A program made the position numbers and the translations under genes. Of a stretch of 64,000 bases of DNA, positions 63,560 to 64,000 are shown piece by piece (position 1 is the first letter of the stretch; the number at the start of each line of letters is the position of its first letter). Source of the stretch: an uncultured Eudoraea sp. (lineage in GTDB: Bacteria > Bacteroidota > Bacteroidia > Flavobacteriales > Flavobacteriaceae); assembly GCA_947258405.1 (NCBI GenBank), contig CAMYIE010000006.1, forward strand, positions 1 through 64,000, given 5' to 3'. The notes under the pieces were generated by a model. That model did no database searches. It was not told where the DNA came from and was given only the letters and a program-made list of their open reading frames with translations.

Positions 63560-64000
63560 TTATTTTTTTAAAAATCCGGCCTTATTCAGCCTAAAAAGAA
63601 GGAATCCTATCAATATATTGATCAAACCAAGTCCGGTTTCTAATGGTTGAGCCATTATCAAATACACCAGTACCCAGCCACTAAAAAACAAAAAAATCAG
63701 CTGGGGTAGAGGGTAAAATGGGCTCCTGAATCCTATATGGTCTTTCCCACGACTTCGAATAACGAATACTGCAGCAACCGCCAGGGCCGAAAACAGCTGT
63801 AATATAAATCCACTGTAAATGATAACCTGCTCAAAAGAACCTGTGAGAACCATTGCAATACTGATAAAGGCCTGAAGCCATATCGCCCTTAATGGTATTC
63901 CTCTTGAAGATTTAACCGAGAACCATCTCCAGAGTCTATGATCCTCTCCCATCACCTGGGTCACTCTGGGTCCGGCCCATACCATAGCACTGATACTGGA
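63560..64000 (-). CDS. APC family amino acid permease (5' part beyond window)
   Basis: About 146 residues of the C-terminal end are visible, up to the window edge. The segment begins with AMVWAGPRVTQVMGED, the cytoplasmic motif of APC permeases, and continues with four TM helices (for example IWLQAFISIAMVLTGSFEQV and LINILIGFLLFRLNK). The gene continues to the right, so start, substrate and full length are not visible. It converges with the alpha/beta hydrolase gene. Confidence 0.85.
   Translation of the reverse strand, partial: SSISAMVWAGPRVTQVMGEDHRLWRWFSVKSSRGIPLRAIWLQAFISIAMVLTGSFEQVIIYSGFILQLFSALAVAAVFVIRSRGKDHIGFRSPFYPLPQLIFLFFSGWVLVYLIMAQPLETGLGLINILIGFLLFRLNKAGFLKK

Overview
The window looks like a chromosomal segment of a marine-type Flavobacteriaceae bacterium (Bacteroidota). 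The grounds are family-level. Ribosome-binding purine tracts are largely absent, a TAnnTTTG-type -7 element occurs, and many loci are lineage-typical: an STN-type TonB receptor with a DUF4249 lipoprotein, a DUF6090 protein, DsbD, a long penicillin acylase, a four-helix-bundle (23S-IVP-type) gene and a degenerate RibBA. Genus is not resolved. No rRNA, tRNA, CRISPR array or prophage was seen. REGIONS. 1-9.9 kb, minus strand: the end of a GapN-type aldehyde dehydrogenase, the branched-chain amino acid operon ilvD-ilvB-ilvN-ilvC, then a tightly overlapping 5-oxoprolinase operon in which an Nramp-fold transporter lacking the canonical metal-binding residues precedes pxpA-pxpB-pxpC. 10-20 kb: mostly single genes, namely a zinc-finger/nuclease-like protein, a Tat-signal aminotransferase, a VIT1/CCC1-type transporter whose start is frameshifted, a YegP protein, a TolB-like/TPR membrane protein, a class C beta-lactamase-fold hydrolase and a coiled-coil DUF1566 protein. 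20-23.5 kb: an acyl-CoA synthetase, a small lipoprotein and a DUF6090 protein. 23.5-28.7 kb is the most unusual part. It holds copies of a small cassette made of a four-helix-bundle gene bordered by oppositely oriented heptamer arrays (ACGAA(A/G)T / ACTTCGT), with REP-like 26-bp palindromes at its edges, next to comM or to short decayed copies ('ghosts') of the last codons of comM. A RAYT (REP-associated tyrosine transposase) gene sits among them, flanked by REPs in inverted orientation. One cassette is intact (25.74-26.22 kb), one is internally deleted but keeps both ends (23.57-23.73 kb), and one is cut by REPs (26.95-27.17 kb). A cyclic-nucleotide-binding protein and an FAD oxidoreductase lie between them. 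28.9-36 kb: a secreted ChW-repeat protein and a four-gene outer-membrane operon (unknown secreted protein, STN-TonB receptor, DUF4249 lipoprotein, MG2-like protein). 36-47 kb: penicillin acylase, dsbD-tilS, pabB, an NAD(P)H reductase, a membrane acyltransferase-like protein and lpdA. 46.7-50.1 kb: an Lrp/AsnC regulator divergent from a methionine-gamma-lyase-type enzyme and an NhaC antiporter. 50.2-56.8 kb: a likely envelope/housekeeping operon tpx-dgkA-ftsK-lolA-lptF-ribB(A). 56.8-64 kb: a zinc alcohol dehydrogenase, an AraC regulator fused to a degenerate nucleotide-cyclase-like domain, an SLC12-type cotransporter, a serine hydrolase, an alpha/beta hydrolase and the end of an APC permease. 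The strongest candidate for an undescribed system is the comM-linked, heptamer-bounded four-helix-bundle cassette family. Its layout (inverted terminal repeats around an IVP-like gene) resembles 23S rRNA intervening sequences but sits in intergenic DNA together with comM tail copies and REPs.
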